Positions 15,791 through 16,688 of a stretch of 16,688 nucleotides of DNA are shown here, one piece after another. The notes beneath the pieces were generated by a model that searched no databases, was not told the DNA's origin, and was given only the letters and a program-made list of their open reading frames with translations. The DNA lies in contig CAZULF010000042.1 of the NCBI GenBank assembly GCA_964621215.1, forward strand, positions 1 through 16,688, written 5' to 3'. Each line of letters begins with the position of its first letter. Within the stretch, counting starts at the first letter, position 1. Source of the DNA: CAZULF01 sp964621215. GTDB lineage: Bacteria > Pseudomonadota > Gammaproteobacteria > UBA1113. Made by a program: the position numbers and the translations under genes.

Positions 15791-16688
15791 TTACTGATTA
15801 ACTAGACTCTCATTATAATTAGGAGCTAATACAAAATTTAAGAATTTACCCATACCTGATATATATTCATAGCTATGGTAAACATAGGCCGGGATGTAGA
15901 TTGATGCAGGGCTAGTAACAGTCTGGGTAGTTTGCTGATCACCTTCACCGAAACTGACGCTGACCGTTAAGCCTGTTCCATCGGGATGATTACCCATGAA
16001 CACAAATACACTGTCACAGTGATGCGCATGCGAGTCAACATGCGGTTGAGAGCGTCCCGCATAGTCTTTATCAAAAGTTCGTTCAATTATGTAAACATGG
16101 CTTCGTTCATCAACTCGGTTATCCATAAAGACCCATCTTAATCCAATACCATCTCGATGATGCAATAACTCGGAGGCACCTTTAATAAAAGGCTTTTGTA
16201 TTATAAGCTCATCACTTAAACGCTGTATGGGTTTTCTATCAAGCGTGTTAACGATGGAGTCTCTTGTATTACCGTAATAAGCGGGATCGAGTGCTTCGTA
16301 TGCGAGAGGGTTATTATTAGCGGCTTTAACATGGTATTTAGAAACGTGAGTAAACGCATTTCTGCCGACAATGGGGTGATGGGGTTCGATGTCAAAACCA
16401 GCGATTCGAGATATTGAATGGACTAAATCTTGAGAAAGTTGGAAATGATATTTATTTAAATTATAGAATTTATCTAAGATTGCAGCGAGTGTAATAAGAT
16501 CACAAATACCCGCGCGTTCACCGATGCCAAGCACTGACGCATCAATCACCGTCGCACCTGCCTCAATGGCAGCAATTGCATTGGCATGAGCTAAACCAAG
16601 GTCGTTGTGTAGATGTACTTCGATCTCACAATTAAAATGCTCAACTGCAAATTTAACTGCTTCCGCACAGGCTTTAGGATGCCATACC
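15791..16688 (-). CDS. LeuA/homocitrate-synthase-like (DRE-TIM) enzyme fused to a cupin, 5' end outside the window
   Basis: The frame is open to the right edge; 298 residues are visible. The first part is the end of the TIM barrel of the HMGL-like/DRE-TIM superfamily (isopropylmalate, homocitrate and citramalate synthases, HMG-CoA lyase): EVHLHNDLGLAHANAIAAIE with the metal-binding HxH pair (visible residues 25 and 27), then SVLGIGERAG. It continues with a family-typical post-barrel segment, PIVGRNAFTHVSKYHVKAAN and LAYEALDPAYYG. The last 120 or so residues are not the LeuA allosteric domain but a cupin-like beta barrel: metal-ligand motif HVDSHAHHCDSVFVFMG, then ASIYIPAYVYHSYEY. By family knowledge the barrel would condense an acyl-CoA with a keto acid or cleave such a bond; the cupin could bind a metal and act on the product. 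No allosteric LeuA domain means it is probably not the housekeeping leucine enzyme. The exact reaction is unknown. Confidence 0.85.
   Translation of the reverse strand, partial: VWHPKACAEAVKFAVEHFNCEIEVHLHNDLGLAHANAIAAIEAGATVIDASVLGIGERAGICDLITLAAILDKFYNLNKYHFQLSQDLVHSISRIAGFDIEPHHPIVGRNAFTHVSKYHVKAANNNPLAYEALDPAYYGNTRDSIVNTLDRKPIQRLSDELIIQKPFIKGASELLHHRDGIGLRWVFMDNRVDERSHVYIIERTFDKDYAGRSQPHVDSHAHHCDSVFVFMGNHPDGTGLTVSVSFGEGDQQTTQTVTSPASIYIPAYVYHSYEYISGMGKFLNFVLAPNYNESLVNQ

Overview
The window looks like accessory DNA from a moderately AT-rich gammaproteobacterium, most probably a member of the Legionellales (Legionella, Coxiella, Aquicella or Berkiella type). The clues are a secreted protein with a Legionella/Coxiella-style N-terminal domain and tandem beta repeats ending in a DUF1566/Lcl-like domain, a giant multidomain protein with eukaryote-like parts (NACHT, OTU-like), and several orphan hypotheticals. 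No tRNA, rRNA, insertion sequence or CRISPR array was seen.

Layout on the + strand: 1-1524 is the 3' part of an unrecognised gene that runs off the left edge. A perfect 12-bp hairpin lies at 1564-1593. Gene 1669-8802 encodes a 2377-residue protein: an NRPS-like adenylation, carrier and thioesterase module, then a NACHT STAND NTPase, a long helical region, an OTU-like domain whose catalytic Cys position is Ser, and an unassigned C-terminal region. A PAS-like/LuxR-type regulator (8820-9590) follows after only 17 bases and is probably co-transcribed. A decayed catalase gene (9777-10264, three fragments in three frames) marks the end of that region.

On the - strand a SulP anion transporter with a STAS domain (10301-11938) is divergent from the secreted repeat protein (12149-14578). 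Then come a doubtful small ORF with a terminator-like structure (14598-14822), a 182-residue orphan protein (14917-15465) with a possible PmrA-like box upstream, and a - strand unit: a LeuA/homocitrate-synthase-like enzyme fused to a cupin (15791 to the right edge), a 65-residue ORF with a Cys/Gly/Trp-rich tail (15583-15780), and a rho-independent terminator (15509-15568).

The most unusual item is the 1669-9590 locus. A self-contained A-T-TE assembly line that could make a small product is covalently tied to a STAND-type sensor/switch ATPase and degenerate protease-like domains, next to a putative sensory regulator. Possible roles are a regulated biosynthetic enzyme, a conflict/defence protein or a host-directed effector; the sequence does not decide between them.
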